From NCBI GenBank assembly GCA_039810585.1, contig JBDHXF010000020.1, positions 1-64,000 of the forward strand: a stretch of DNA of 64,000 nucleotides, read 5' to 3'. Under the pieces are notes generated by a model that searched no databases, was not told where the DNA came from, and saw nothing but the letters and a program-made list of their open reading frames with translations. Position numbers and translations under genes: made by a program. Each line of letters starts with the position of its first letter. Positions within the stretch are counted from its first letter, which is position 1. Of this stretch, positions 1 to 9,860 are shown piece by piece. The DNA comes from JBBATK01 sp039810585 (GTDB lineage Bacteria; Bacteroidota; Ignavibacteria; Kapaibacteriales; NICIL-2).

Positions 1-192
1 GAAAGAACGTATGCCAGGTGGTGTGGGGGGACGGCGGGGGCAACCCCGCCTCCTACCCGATAGGGCGGTGCGAAGCGTCGTCACTCACACACGAACGTCA
101 CACTCGGACATCACATGCTCGAAGGTTTTCACACTCAACCGCGTCACGAAAAAGAAAAGGACGCACACACCTATATACGTTCTCCTCTCCTG
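1..192. other. Gene-free left edge with GNRA-type hairpin
   Basis: No convincing gene is seen here. A perfect 7-bp hairpin, GGCGGGG-GCAA-CCCCGCC, lies at 33-50 with a GCAA (GNRA) loop. It is downstream of the minus-strand yifB gene and may be a transcript end, but it has no T-run on either strand. Confidence 0.4.
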
Positions 193-1737
193 TCAGGCAT
201 TCCAATACTGCCGGTCCAGAGTTCGGTATTGGATGGCTTCGCTGATGTGGGCGGGGAGAATGGTGTTTGAGGGAGCGAGGTCTGCGATGGTGCGCGCCAC
301 TTTCAGGATGCGATCGTAGGCGCGGGCGGAGAGGCCGAGTTTGGTCATGGCGGTTTTAAGCAGAGCCTGACCGGCTTCGTCAAGCGTACAGTAAGCTTCC
401 AGTTCCTTTGTTCCCATGTCGGCGTTTTTGTAAATCCCTTTGGTGTCGGCATAGCGTCGAGTTTGGAGCTCGCGGGCGAGTACCACACGACGTCGTATCA
501 CTCGAGAAGACTCACCTGCGCGGGCGGTGCTGAGCTCTTGGTATTTCACGCCGGCTACTTCGATGTGGATGTCGATGCGGTCGAGTAAGGGACCACTAAT
601 CTTGGCCATATAGCGCTGTATCTGCTGTGGATTGCAACTGCATTGTTGGTTTGGATTGCCAAAGTTGCCACAAGGGCATGGGTTCATGCTGCACACCAAC
701 ATGAAGTTACAGGGAAACTCCACGCTCATTTTTGTGCGCGATATCGAAATGCGCTTCTCTTCCAGAGGTTGGCGTAATACCTCGAGCACGTTGCGTGCAA
801 ACTCCGGAAGCTCGTCTAAAAAGAGGATGCCGTGATTGGCCATCGAGATTTCACCGGCGCGCACTACGCCCATGCCGCCGCCCACCAAGGCAGCATCGCT
901 GATGGTGTGGTGCGGGGCGCGATAGGGACGTTGTGTGACTAAGGCCTGACCTGCCGAGAGGAGTCCCGCCACGGAGTGAATTTTTGTTGTCTCAAGCGCT
1001 TCGTCCAGCGTCAACGGAGGCAGAATGCCGGGAATGCGTTTGGCGAGCATGGTCTTACCGGAACCGGGAGGCCCGACCATGATGAGGTTGTGACCGCCGG
1101 CTGCGGCAATCTCCAGTGCGCGCTTCACCGCTTCCTGTCCCTTGACGTCGGACATGTCGAAACGTGACTGAACATCATCTGTATGAAAGAGCTGCTTCAC
1201 ATCAACCAGTGTTGCCGGGATTTCCTCATCTCCACAGAGAAAGTCCACCGCTTGCTTGAGTGTTGCCACAGCATACACCTCAATGTTGTGTACCAACGCT
1301 GCTTCTTCGGCGTTTTCTTTGGGGACGACTAAACGACGACCCTTCTGCTTCGCCGCCTCCACAGCGATGGATAACATGCCGTGAACCGGTCGCAACGATC
1401 CATCGAGCGCCAGCTCGCCAAGAATAATCGTATTCTCCAAGGCCTCAAGCGGAATGGTGCCAAAGGCAGCAAGTACTCCTATGGCAATAGGTAGATCGAA
1501 GGCGCTGCCTTCCTTGCGGACGTCGGCCGGGGCAAGATTGACCGTGATCTTCTTCTGTGGAAAGGGGAGATTTGAGTTTTTTACAGCTGCCATCACCCGT
1601 TCGCGGGATTCGCGGACGGCGGAGTCGGGGAGGCCGACGGTGACAAACGCCGGGATTTGATTTTCTAAGTGGGTTTCCACTTCTACTAAAAATGCCTCAA
1701 TGCCAAACACAGAGGCGGAGCTCAGTCGAGAATACAT
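193..1737 (-). CDS. YifB/ComM family Mg-chelatase-like AAA+ ATPase
   Basis: The 514-residue protein has the YifB (ComM) layout: an N-terminal Lon-protease-like fold (about residues 1-170), then an AAA+ Mg-chelatase domain with Walker A GPPGSGKT at 222-229, and a cysteine-rich zinc-type stretch (MNPCPCG...CSCNP). In naturally transformable bacteria ComM is a hexameric helicase that promotes branch migration during recombination of incoming DNA; whether it does so here is inference. Length is normal for the family and the ATG at 1735-1737 is the only sensible start. It is divergent from leuS, with about 270 bases between the two starts. Confidence 0.93.
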   Translation of the reverse strand: MYSRLSSASVFGIEAFLVEVETHLENQIPAFVTVGLPDSAVRESRERVMAAVKNSNLPFPQKKITVNLAPADVRKEGSAFDLPIAIGVLAAFGTIPLEALENTIILGELALDGSLRPVHGMLSIAVEAAKQKGRRLVVPKENAEEAALVHNIEVYAVATLKQAVDFLCGDEEIPATLVDVKQLFHTDDVQSRFDMSDVKGQEAVKRALEIAAAGGHNLIMVGPPGSGKTMLAKRIPGILPPLTLDEALETTKIHSVAGLLSAGQALVTQRPYRAPHHTISDAALVGGGMGVVRAGEISMANHGILFLDELPEFARNVLEVLRQPLEEKRISISRTKMSVEFPCNFMLVCSMNPCPCGNFGNPNQQCSCNPQQIQRYMAKISGPLLDRIDIHIEVAGVKYQELSTARAGESSRVIRRRVVLARELQTRRYADTKGIYKNADMGTKELEAYCTLDEAGQALLKTAMTKLGLSARAYDRILKVARTIADLAPSNTILPAHISEAIQYRTLDRQYWNA

Positions 1738-1859
1738 AATGGAGAGTGTTCAGTGACGAGCGAGTAGATCCGTGGTAAAATTAGAGTCTGGCGGGACGCA
1801 AGGCTGTGTAAAACAAAAAAATATAGTCGGCGCACTTCATGTCCATCGCTCAAAACCGA

Positions 1860-1868
1860 TGTGGATAA
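1860..1868 (-). promoter_or_regulatory. Perfect DnaA box (TTATCCACA)
   Basis: TGTGGATAA reads as the consensus DnaA box on the minus strand. It is a single site in the yifB-leuS divergent gap. Binding is inferred from the consensus only. Confidence 0.4.
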
Positions 1869-1965
1869 GTGGTCACCGAAGCCAAGCGAGTCACTCGCTT
1901 GTGAGATACTTGCCCTTAAACGACCATCGGCCTCGGCTCCAATCCCGCAGAAATGCACGATTTCG

Positions 1966-1973
1966 TACTTTTG
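1966..1973 (+). promoter_or_regulatory. Bacteroidota-type -7 promoter element for leuS
   Basis: TACTTTTG matches the Bacteroidota housekeeping -7 consensus TAnnTTTG and ends 34 bases before the leuS ATG. No clear -33 TTTG is visible at the expected distance. Confidence 0.45.
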
Positions 1974-2006
1974 TAGTTCGCTTTTACTCATCACTATCGG
2001 GCATAC

Positions 2007-4550
2007 ATGTCGTCGTATCCATTCCACGAAATCGAGAAAAAATGGCAACACGTTTGGGACGAGCAGCAGACCTTCGCGACCCTTGAGGATGTCTCCAAAC
2101 CGAAGTACTATGTGCTCGACATGTTTCCCTATCCCAGCGGTCAGGGTTTGCATATTGGTCACCCCGAGGGCTACACAGCTACCGACATCATCGCTCGCTA
2201 CAAGCGTATGCGCGGCTTCAACGTGTTGCACCCCATGGGATGGGATGCATTTGGTCTGCCGACCGAGCGATACTCGATGACCACCGGTATTCATCCCATC
2301 ACTGCCACCGCCAAGAACGTGCTGAACTTCACGCGTCAGCTCAAGATGTTGGGATTCAGCTATGATTGGACACGACAAATCAACACCACCTATCCCGAGT
2401 ACTACAAGTGGACGCAGTGGATGTTCGTGTTGCTGTACAATTCGTGGTTCGACGAAAGCCAACAGCGCGCTCGACCGATTGACGAGCTGAGCATCCCTGA
2501 TGGCGTTGCGGACACAGAAGCGTACAAGGATTCGCAGCGTCTGGCCTATATCGCCATGATGCCCGTGAACTGGTGCGAAGCACTGGGAACGGTGTTGGCT
2601 AACGAGGAAGTGGATGAGTGGAAGGAAAAGGGATATAGCGTGGAGCGACGTCCCATGCGCCAATGGATGCTTCGCATTACCAAGTACGCCCAACGGTTGT
2701 TGGACGACTTGGAATCGCTCGATTGGCCGCAAAGCACCAAAGAAATGCAACGCAACTGGATTGGTCGCAGCGAAGGTGCGCAAGTGAAGTTCCCAATTCT
2801 GGGTACAGAGGATGTGGTGACGGTCTTTACGACGCGTCCGGATACCATCTTCGGCGCTACGTATTTGGTGTTGGCTCCGGAACATCCCTTTGTGAACGAC
2901 ATCACCACGGAGGAATGTCGTAGCGCCGTTCTCAACTACCAATTCGAGGCGGCCGCAAAGAGCGATCTGGAACGTACCGAATTGAACAAAACCAAAAGCG
3001 GTGTATTTACCGGCGCGTACGCGCTGAATCCGGCAAATGGTCAGTCGATTCCTGTCTGGATTGCCGACTACGTGTTGGCACACTACGGAACGGGCGCCAT
3101 CATGGCTGTGCCGGGACACGACGAACGCGATCACGAATTTGCTCGCAGCTACTCGTTGCCAATCGTTCAGGTGGTGGCTGACGCCAAAGGTAGCGAGCTC
3201 AATATTGTAGAGGCTGCCTACACTAGCGAAGGTGTGGGGATCAATTCGGCAAACGAAGACGTATCATTGAACGGCGAAAAAACCGGCATAGCTAAGTCGC
3301 TCATCATCGACTGGCTGGAGGAAAAAGCGATCGGCAAACGCAGCATCAATTTCAAACTGCGCGATTGGTTGTTCTCGCGTCAACGCTACTGGGGCGAGCC
3401 GGTGCCGATTCTCTATTACGACGATGGTTCAAAGCGTGCACTGGATGCGGACGAATTGCCGTTGGTCTTACCTGACGTCGAGGATTTTAAACCATCCGGC
3501 ACCGGCGAGTCTGCGTTGGCAACCGTGCCGAGTTGGATTGATTTTACGGACAAGAAAACCGGTAAACATGCACGCTATGAAACCAACACCATGCCTCAGT
3601 GGGCGGGATCGTGTTGGTATTATTTGCGCTTCTGCGATCCGCACAATAGCACTGCTTTTTGCGCCACCGAAAAAGAGCGCTACTGGATGTCGCCCGCGGG
3701 CGTCGATCTCTACGTAGGTGGTACCGAACACACCGTGCTTCACTTGCTCTACGCTCGATTCTGGCACAAGGTATTATTCGATTATGGCCACGTGAGCTCC
3801 CGCGAACCCTTCGCCAAACTCTTCCACCAAGGAATGGTATTAGGTGAGGATGGACGGAAGATGTCCAAGTCGCTCGGTAACGTGATCAATCCCGACGATG
3901 TGGTGCAAGACTACGGCGCGGATGCCTTGAGGTTGTTTGAGATGTTTCTTGGACCGTTGGAAGACTCCAAACCATGGTCCACCAAGGGCATCGAAGGAGT
4001 GCACCGTTTCCTGAATCGTGCATGGCGACTCATGATGACTGAGCATCGCACCCTTTCTGCCGATGTGGTTGATATCCCCATGAGTGATGAGCAACGTCGT
4101 ATGCTGCATCAAACCATTAAAAAAGTGGGTGACGATATCGACACCATGAGCTTCAACACCGCCATCGCTCAAATGATGAGCTTCGTCAACGAGTTCACCC
4201 CGGCTGAGAAAAAGCCACGTGAGGCGATGGAATCGTTCGTGCTGTGTCTGGCGCCCTTTGCGCCACACATTGCCGAAGAACTGTGGGCAGCACTGGGTCA
4301 TACGACCTCCGTAGCGCATGCCACGTTTCCGACCTACGACGAATCCGCCCTGGTACAATCGCGCGTGGAAATCATCATCCAAGTGAATTCGAAGATTCGT
4401 GCGAAGGCCATGGTGGACACCGATGCAAGCGAGGAGGAAATGACCGCAATCGCCAAAGCAGATGCGCAGATTCAACAGGCCTTAGACGGCAAGAGTATCA
4501 AGAAGACTATAGTCGTGAAATCCAAGCTCGTGAACTTCATCGTCGCATAA
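2007..4550 (+). CDS. leuS: Leucyl-tRNA synthetase
   Basis: This 847-residue class I aminoacyl-tRNA synthetase charges tRNA-Leu in the cytoplasm. The HIGH signature (HIGH, residues 49-52, within PYPSGQGLHIGHPEG) and the KMSKS loop (618-622) are both intact. Between them lies the CP1 editing region, with the conserved TTRPDT and AVPGHDERD segments; the anticodon-binding and C-terminal domains follow. Length fits bacterial LeuRS. A -7-like element lies 34 bases upstream of the ATG. It converges with holA, and a C(TTCG)G hairpin lies between the two stop codons. Confidence 0.98.
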   Translation: MSSYPFHEIEKKWQHVWDEQQTFATLEDVSKPKYYVLDMFPYPSGQGLHIGHPEGYTATDIIARYKRMRGFNVLHPMGWDAFGLPTERYSMTTGIHPITATAKNVLNFTRQLKMLGFSYDWTRQINTTYPEYYKWTQWMFVLLYNSWFDESQQRARPIDELSIPDGVADTEAYKDSQRLAYIAMMPVNWCEALGTVLANEEVDEWKEKGYSVERRPMRQWMLRITKYAQRLLDDLESLDWPQSTKEMQRNWIGRSEGAQVKFPILGTEDVVTVFTTRPDTIFGATYLVLAPEHPFVNDITTEECRSAVLNYQFEAAAKSDLERTELNKTKSGVFTGAYALNPANGQSIPVWIADYVLAHYGTGAIMAVPGHDERDHEFARSYSLPIVQVVADAKGSELNIVEAAYTSEGVGINSANEDVSLNGEKTGIAKSLIIDWLEEKAIGKRSINFKLRDWLFSRQRYWGEPVPILYYDDGSKRALDADELPLVLPDVEDFKPSGTGESALATVPSWIDFTDKKTGKHARYETNTMPQWAGSCWYYLRFCDPHNSTAFCATEKERYWMSPAGVDLYVGGTEHTVLHLLYARFWHKVLFDYGHVSSREPFAKLFHQGMVLGEDGRKMSKSLGNVINPDDVVQDYGADALRLFEMFLGPLEDSKPWSTKGIEGVHRFLNRAWRLMMTEHRTLSADVVDIPMSDEQRRMLHQTIKKVGDDIDTMSFNTAIAQMMSFVNEFTPAEKKPREAMESFVLCLAPFAPHIAEELWAALGHTTSVAHATFPTYDESALVQSRVEIIIQVNSKIRAKAMVDTDASEEEMTAIAKADAQIQQALDGKSIKKTIVVKSKLVNFIVA

Positions 4551-4575
4551 GATCTCTTACAACGATGTATTATTC

Positions 4576-4595
4576 GCAGCCCCTTCGGGGGCTGC
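4576..4595. terminator. C(TTCG)G hairpin between convergent leuS and holA
   Basis: GCAGCCCC-TTCG-GGGGCTGC is a perfect 8-bp stem closed by the extra-stable TTCG tetraloop. It lies 25 bases after the leuS stop and directly abuts the holA stop codon. There is no T-run, so it may end both transcripts weakly or protect their 3' ends. Confidence 0.5.
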
Positions 4596-5693
4596 TTACG
4601 TTTCAGACCCCATGATACGCAACAGCAGCGTTTGCAGAATGCTGAGCCCGTCTTCACCACTACTCTTGAGTTTGCGATCGGCATCACGAAGTGCCAGTAT
4701 GCCACGTTCAAGGTCGGCCGAGGAGTAACGATTCAACACGCCAAGATATTCCGGGACGAAGTACGATGGCACGCCACTCAAGCGAGAAATTTCCAACACG
4801 TTTGAATTGCCTCGAGCAATATCGATGAGTTTCCATAATTCCAGGATGTATCGCGTTAAGGTGGTGACAATCAGGATCTCCGCGCGGTCGGCCGCCAGGA
4901 GGTGATGCAGTATGTTCAAGGCGCGAGCAATGGAGCGTTCACCAACGGCTTTTTGAAGTTCGAAGACGTTGTATTCGCGGGAGTCGCCAACCAAAGCGAG
5001 AACGTCATCAAGGGTGATTTCCTTTTTGTCTCCCACGTAGGTCAGAATCTTCTCAATCTCGTTGGCAATGTCGCGCAAGGATGTGCCTGTGCGAGCCAAC
5101 ATAAACTCGGATGCCTCGGGACTAATTGTTCGCGAGGCTGAACTGAACCGTTTACCGATCCACGCGATAATCGATCGATCATAGAGCCGTGGAAATTCAA
5201 TCCATCCAGAATGTTCAATCAAGAGATTGAAAGGAAATTTCAACTTCTTGAGTTTGGCTTTTGCACGTTCGGCTTGCTTGCCGGATCCGTTGACTTGTGA
5301 GATATTCTTGAGTTCTTCGTTGGCGGTTGAACCGGTGGTATTGAGGAGGATGAGAATAGTGGATGGCGAGGGGTTGCGCAGGTACGAGGCCAGTTGTGAT
5401 TTTTCGGCCGATTTGGAACGACGACCACCTACTGCACGATCGAAATGCTTGACCACCACCAATCGACGTTCGCTCATCATCGGAAAAGCAGCCGCCATGG
5501 CGGCAATGTTGTCAGCACTGACCTCCTCTCCATCGACAATTTCCACGTCGAACTCACTCACGCCGATGTTCATAATGGAGCGGAAAATCTTGTCGTACGC
5601 TTCCTCCAGCAAGAACTCTTCCTCACCAAAAAGAAAGAGCACGGGCGGAAACTTTTTGTCTTTCAAGAGCGTAGGGATAGACTCGATCATCAT
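4596..5693 (-). CDS. holA: DNA polymerase III subunit delta
   Basis: This is the clamp-loader delta subunit, about 365 residues, which opens the sliding clamp at the replication fork. It has the HolA-family pattern: an N-terminal AAA+-like domain with VLFLFGEEEFLLEEAYDKI near residue 20, a central lid, and a C-terminal alpha-helical domain (RDIANEIEKILTYVGDK, then the ELQKAVGERS region). The open frame reaches a GTG three codons upstream; the ATG at 5693 is preferred, although a second ATG follows immediately. The stop abuts the hairpin shared with leuS. There is no partner gene nearby. Confidence 0.92.
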   Translation of the reverse strand: MMIESIPTLLKDKKFPPVLFLFGEEEFLLEEAYDKIFRSIMNIGVSEFDVEIVDGEEVSADNIAAMAAAFPMMSERRLVVVKHFDRAVGGRRSKSAEKSQLASYLRNPSPSTILILLNTTGSTANEELKNISQVNGSGKQAERAKAKLKKLKFPFNLLIEHSGWIEFPRLYDRSIIAWIGKRFSSASRTISPEASEFMLARTGTSLRDIANEIEKILTYVGDKKEITLDDVLALVGDSREYNVFELQKAVGERSIARALNILHHLLAADRAEILIVTTLTRYILELWKLIDIARGNSNVLEISRLSGVPSYFVPEYLGVLNRYSSADLERGILALRDADRKLKSSGEDGLSILQTLLLRIMGSET

Positions 5694-6236
5694 AGGCGGC
5701 ACCTTGCAAAACGATCTGATGCGTCACCCGAGGGAACACACGGACGTGGATGTTTAGGACTACAGTTGGAAGGCGCAATATAGACTGTGTTGAGCTCAAC
5801 GGCGAATGGGCTTATCCACAAGCTAGCGGGGTCAGAACGAGATATGACGGACAGAACTGGGCTGTACGACAATACGCTGCGCCTCGTGGCAGGCGTTGAG
5901 ACATAGTCAAATTGTCAATAAAGTGTTGATTAAGCACGATTTTCCAATCTGTTAACGAATGTCAAATCTCTGTCCCGGCAGCCCCACAAAAGTCGTGCTG
6001 CGTATTTTTGCTCTTTGCAGAAATCGTGCACACAACTACGTGGGCACATCTGCTCAAACCGGGGGATGCGTTGTCCGCGCTGCGTTGCCACACAGAAAGA
6101 GGACATTTGCAGGATCACAAAACGGACGTTGTTTCGTCTTCAATGATCAATCTTTTCACCTTCGTTGCGGCGCAGCTGCATCAGGTGTGAAACAACGAGA
6201 ACATTCAATTACCACTCATTCACAGAAGGAACATTC
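5694..6236. other. 543-base gene-free region with one DnaA box
   Basis: This is the divergent space between holA and the M16 peptidase gene. Short open frames are present on both strands but have no recognisable features. A perfect DnaA box, TTATCCACA, lies at 5812-5820. The stretch around 5900-5960 is AT-rich. No convincing -7 element was found for the peptidase gene. Confidence 0.5.
5812..5820 (+). promoter_or_regulatory. Perfect DnaA box (TTATCCACA)
   Basis: A single consensus DnaA box lies upstream of holA, which encodes a replisome subunit. It could allow DnaA-linked control of holA, but this is inference from one site. Confidence 0.4.
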
Positions 6237-7568
6237 ATGCGTCAGATAGGTCTTCTTGCCTTGCTTTGTCTGGGGGCTTTTAGTCTTCCGGCATTCGCGC
6301 AGAACTACAAGCCAATCGAGTTCAAGGAATTCGATCTGCCCAATGGCCTGCACGTTATTCTGCACCAGGATCATTCGGCTCCTATTATAGCCACCGTGTT
6401 GCACTACAGAACCGGTAGTCGCTACGAGGATCCACATCGTACCGGTTTTGCTCACTTTTTCGAGCACCTCATGTTTGAAGGAACGGATTCTATTGCTCGC
6501 GGTCAAGTCGGCAATATGATTTCCGGTGTTGGCGGAGAAGTCAACGCATTTACGTCCTTCGACAAAACCGTTTACCACTTTCAGGTCCCATCGAATGCGC
6601 TTCAATTGGCCATGTGGATTGATGCACAGCGGATGAGAGATTTGAAAATCGACACGATTGGTGTGGAAACCCAGCGTGGAGTTGTGAAGGAAGAACGCAA
6701 GATGAGCTACGACAACCGACCCTACGGCACGTGGAACGAAAAGATGTTCAGCAAGCTGTTCGAAGGCTCGGTGTACGGATGGACCCCGATTGGATCTTCG
6801 CAACACATTGACGTTGCCGCGATTTCTGAATTCCGTGAGTTCTACAACAAGTACTACGTACCGAATAATGCCGTGTTAAGTATATCGGGTGACTTTGACC
6901 TGGACCAAGTGCATCGTTATCTCGACGCATACTATGCCACACGCCCACGAGGCGCAGATATCCGACGCGATAGCGTTATGCTGAAGGCAATGAGCGGCGA
7001 AATACGCGAGACGGTGAACGATAACAAAGCACAATTACCCGCCGTCTTTGTTGGCTACCGCGGTGTTGCCGAGGGAGATCCCGACGGCTACGCCTTGTCG
7101 ATGCTCACAGATATCTTGGCCAATGGCGAAAGTTCCTACATGTACCGCACGCTGGTTGACGAACAGCAGATTGCCGTTCAAGCTGCTGTGTTTCCGTTTA
7201 CAATGGAAAAAGCGGGAGCAATCATTCTGCTTGGTATCGCCGCACCGGGTCAAGAGATTAGCAAGGTTGAAAATGGAATGTATGCAGAGATTGATAGTGT
7301 TATAAAGAATGGTGTCACAGAAGCGGAGTTCAAGAAGGCAAAGAATATCGCTGAAGCACGATTTATCGAAGGCAAGAAGGGCACCTTATCGATAGCCATG
7401 GAATTAGCCGACGATTATGCAACCTTCGGTAACACGAACTACATCAATACCTCGATCGAAAAGTTCAATAAGGTAACACGTCAGGATTTGCAGCGTGTTG
7501 CCAAGAAATATTTGGACACCAAAAACCGCGTTGTTCTTACTTATATGCCATCGTCGGATAAAAAGTAG
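6237..7568 (+). CDS. M16 family zinc metallopeptidase, catalytic partner
   Basis: This 443-residue secreted or periplasmic peptidase of the M16 (pitrilysin, processing-peptidase-like) family has a signal peptide ending FAQ at about residue 22. It carries the inverted zinc motif HFFEH (H73, E76, H77) and a downstream glutamate region (GVVKEERK). The open frame extends upstream to 6165, but the ATG at 6237 is chosen because it starts a signal peptide and follows an AGAAGGA ribosome site. Its pair follows 44 bases downstream. M16 proteins commonly work as an active plus an inactive half, which fits this arrangement. Confidence 0.93.
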   Translation: MRQIGLLALLCLGAFSLPAFAQNYKPIEFKEFDLPNGLHVILHQDHSAPIIATVLHYRTGSRYEDPHRTGFAHFFEHLMFEGTDSIARGQVGNMISGVGGEVNAFTSFDKTVYHFQVPSNALQLAMWIDAQRMRDLKIDTIGVETQRGVVKEERKMSYDNRPYGTWNEKMFSKLFEGSVYGWTPIGSSQHIDVAAISEFREFYNKYYVPNNAVLSISGDFDLDQVHRYLDAYYATRPRGADIRRDSVMLKAMSGEIRETVNDNKAQLPAVFVGYRGVAEGDPDGYALSMLTDILANGESSYMYRTLVDEQQIAVQAAVFPFTMEKAGAIILLGIAAPGQEISKVENGMYAEIDSVIKNGVTEAEFKKAKNIAEARFIEGKKGTLSIAMELADDYATFGNTNYINTSIEKFNKVTRQDLQRVAKKYLDTKNRVVLTYMPSSDKK

Positions 7569-7612
7569 CGTTCCAAGCGCAGAGCCGATTACCGACGAAT
7601 CCATTACTCACA

Positions 7613-9781
7613 ATGAAATCAATCAATAGCATGAAAAAACTCGTTCTCATCCTGATGATGCTCAGTGCTGCGGCATCCGTTCAGGCACAAAAGAAGAACA
7701 ACGACAAGAGCAGCGACAAGCACAAAGCAAAAGAAAACACCGGTGCGGCCATGAAAAGTGAAGCACCGATCGACTTCAAAGTCAAACCCAAAGTGGGCGA
7801 ACTCAGCGAAATGGAGTTCCCGAAATATTCGGAAACCACCCTTCGTAATGGATTGAAGGTGTATGTGATTGAAGACCACCGTCAGCCCACCATCGAGTTT
7901 CGTTTGCAAGTAGGTGCCGGCGAAGCGATGGACGCAGGAAAGAATGGATTGTCATACCTGATGTCCAATCTGATCTACAAGGGAACTACTAAGCAAAGTG
8001 CGGCTCAAATCACCAGTGCCATCGACAGTGTTGGCGCCGATTTCAGCACCAACACAGCAGGCGAGTTGATGACGGTAAGCCTGAGCGGTTTGAAGAAGCA
8101 CATGAACTTGTTGCTGAGCGAATTCAGCGATATCATTCAGCACCCGACATTTCCGAAAGCAGAATTGGACAAGCTCATGCCGCAAGTTGAGGCTGAGATC
8201 AAACAACAGCGCTCCAGCCCAAGCACCTTGAGTGGCTTGCTGTCACGGATGGTTGTGTATGGCAAGGATAATCCAAATGCACAACACAAAACGCTGGAAA
8301 GCGTGAAGGCTATTAGCTTGGATGACATCAAAGCTTTTCACGAACGCTACGTTCGTCCCAATAATAAAGCAGTTCTGGCGATTGTGGGCGACGTCAACCT
8401 TGCTGAAATGAAACCCTTGCTTGAAAAGGCATTCAGCTCGTGGACATCAAACGGCGTCACTGTATCACAACTTCCGGCTCCAAAGCCAATGCCCAAGGGC
8501 GTGTACTTCGTTCAGCGCCCCGGTTCGGTACAGAGCTCACTCATTATGTGCTCTCTTATACCGGGTCGAAAAGACGAAAGCTATGAGCCGATGAGCTTGG
8601 CATCCAATCTGCTCGGATCGGGTTTTGCCGGTCGTTTGTTCAAGACCTTACGTGAAACCTATAGCTTCACGTACACTCCATTTGCTGCTGTAACCGGAGG
8701 TCGCTATTACAATCGTTTCATCGCCGGAGCTGATGTCCGCAATGCGGTGACTGATTCGTCCATCATTGTGTTGAAGCGCGAGATTGAGAAGGTCGTACAA
8801 ACCCCGGCTTCGGACGATGAGTTTAACCTCATCCGTACCAACGAAATCGGCAACTACCTCATGGCCTTTGAACACAGTAATTATGTGGCTAGCATTCTCA
8901 TGCAGGCCGACTACTTGGGCTTATCGCCGGAATATGTGAAGGGCTACGCCAAGCGTCTCAGTGCCTACAGCCCATTCGATGTGCAGAAGGCAGCAGCCAA
9001 GTATATAAGACCCGATGAACTCTACCTTGTGGTAGTTGGTTCGCCGGATATCGCTCCGGTGCTGGCAAAGTACGGTCGTGTGTACAATTACGATCAGGAT
9101 CTACAGCCACTTGGTGACAACATGGAGAAGGTGGACATGACCCCTGAGCAACTCATGAAGAAAGTCCAGGATGCCATGGGAGGGAACGACAAGCTGTCCG
9201 CCATTCAAACACTGGTCGTGAAGGCAAAGACGAGTATGAGTATGGGAGGACAAACTCTCAGCGGCACCAACGATCGTGAAATGAAAGCGCCGAATAAGAA
9301 GCACCTCCTCTTTAAAACGCCGATGTTCTCACAAGAGATTTGGGTTGATGGTACCCATGGGTGGATGGCAAATAATGGAAATCCGGCTGACTCGATGGAC
9401 GAAAAAACTAGCAAGGCAGCCGCAACCGAAGCCGGAGCTTTCTACTATACCCATTTGCCTGAGCTGGGCTACAAGTGTAGCATCGCCGGAAAGATGAACG
9501 GCTTCATCCAGCTCAACACCACCAGCCCGGACGGGAAAACCACCAATTTCTATTATGATGGTAATACCTATCTCCTGTCGCACGTCGAACAGATTCAAGA
9601 AACCGGAAACGGACCGATGACCATCACCGAGTGGTATAGCGACTACAAAGAACAAGGTGGCGTAAAGCTTCCTATGAGCGAGAAGCTAGAAATCATGAAT
9701 GGCCCAACCTTCGAGTCGACCAACAGCTACGAAATCAATAGTCCGGTTGACGATGCCACATTCTCACCGTCGAAGAAATAA
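7613..9781 (+). CDS. M16-like peptidase without zinc motif, with extra C-terminal domain
   Basis: This 722-residue exported protein has a signal peptide ending VQAQ. M16 N- and C-domains span about residues 60-500, but the HxxEH site is replaced by YLMSN (in GLSYLMSNLIYKGT), so it should not hydrolyse alone. The C-half keeps the M16 R...Y element (TLRETYSFTY) that helps the active partner bind substrate. About 210 residues follow (from MTPEQLMKKVQDA) that resemble LolA-like or lipoprotein-sorting folds; this is a weak visual match. A second start at 7631 would shorten the leader by six residues. It probably forms an operon and complex with the preceding gene. Confidence 0.88.
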   Translation: MKSINSMKKLVLILMMLSAAASVQAQKKNNDKSSDKHKAKENTGAAMKSEAPIDFKVKPKVGELSEMEFPKYSETTLRNGLKVYVIEDHRQPTIEFRLQVGAGEAMDAGKNGLSYLMSNLIYKGTTKQSAAQITSAIDSVGADFSTNTAGELMTVSLSGLKKHMNLLLSEFSDIIQHPTFPKAELDKLMPQVEAEIKQQRSSPSTLSGLLSRMVVYGKDNPNAQHKTLESVKAISLDDIKAFHERYVRPNNKAVLAIVGDVNLAEMKPLLEKAFSSWTSNGVTVSQLPAPKPMPKGVYFVQRPGSVQSSLIMCSLIPGRKDESYEPMSLASNLLGSGFAGRLFKTLRETYSFTYTPFAAVTGGRYYNRFIAGADVRNAVTDSSIIVLKREIEKVVQTPASDDEFNLIRTNEIGNYLMAFEHSNYVASILMQADYLGLSPEYVKGYAKRLSAYSPFDVQKAAAKYIRPDELYLVVVGSPDIAPVLAKYGRVYNYDQDLQPLGDNMEKVDMTPEQLMKKVQDAMGGNDKLSAIQTLVVKAKTSMSMGGQTLSGTNDREMKAPNKKHLLFKTPMFSQEIWVDGTHGWMANNGNPADSMDEKTSKAAATEAGAFYYTHLPELGYKCSIAGKMNGFIQLNTTSPDGKTTNFYYDGNTYLLSHVEQIQETGNGPMTITEWYSDYKEQGGVKLPMSEKLEIMNGPTFESTNSYEINSPVDDATFSPSKK

Positions 9782-9798
9782 GAGCCGTCACTCGAGGT

Positions 9799-9811
9799 CG
9801 CGCGAAGCGCG
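9799..9811. repeat. GAA/TTC-loop hairpin
   Basis: CGCGC-GAA-GCGCG forms a 5-bp perfect stem just after the M16 operon and before its terminator. It shares the C-GAA-G (TTC on the other strand) loop with hairpins elsewhere in the window. Confidence 0.4.
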
Positions 9812-9860
9812 TACGTATTGAAATGGCTTTGAGAATGCTACTCGCGTTCAGGTATAAAAA

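Noticed and set aside
1722..3134. 470-codon open frame on the minus strand
   Set aside because: It lies antisense to the start of leuS, which has intact family motifs. The translation is rich in His and Arg with no recognisable domain, as expected for a shadow frame.
3840..4475. 211-codon minus-strand frame
   Set aside because: It is antisense to the leuS C-terminal part and has a typical shadow composition.
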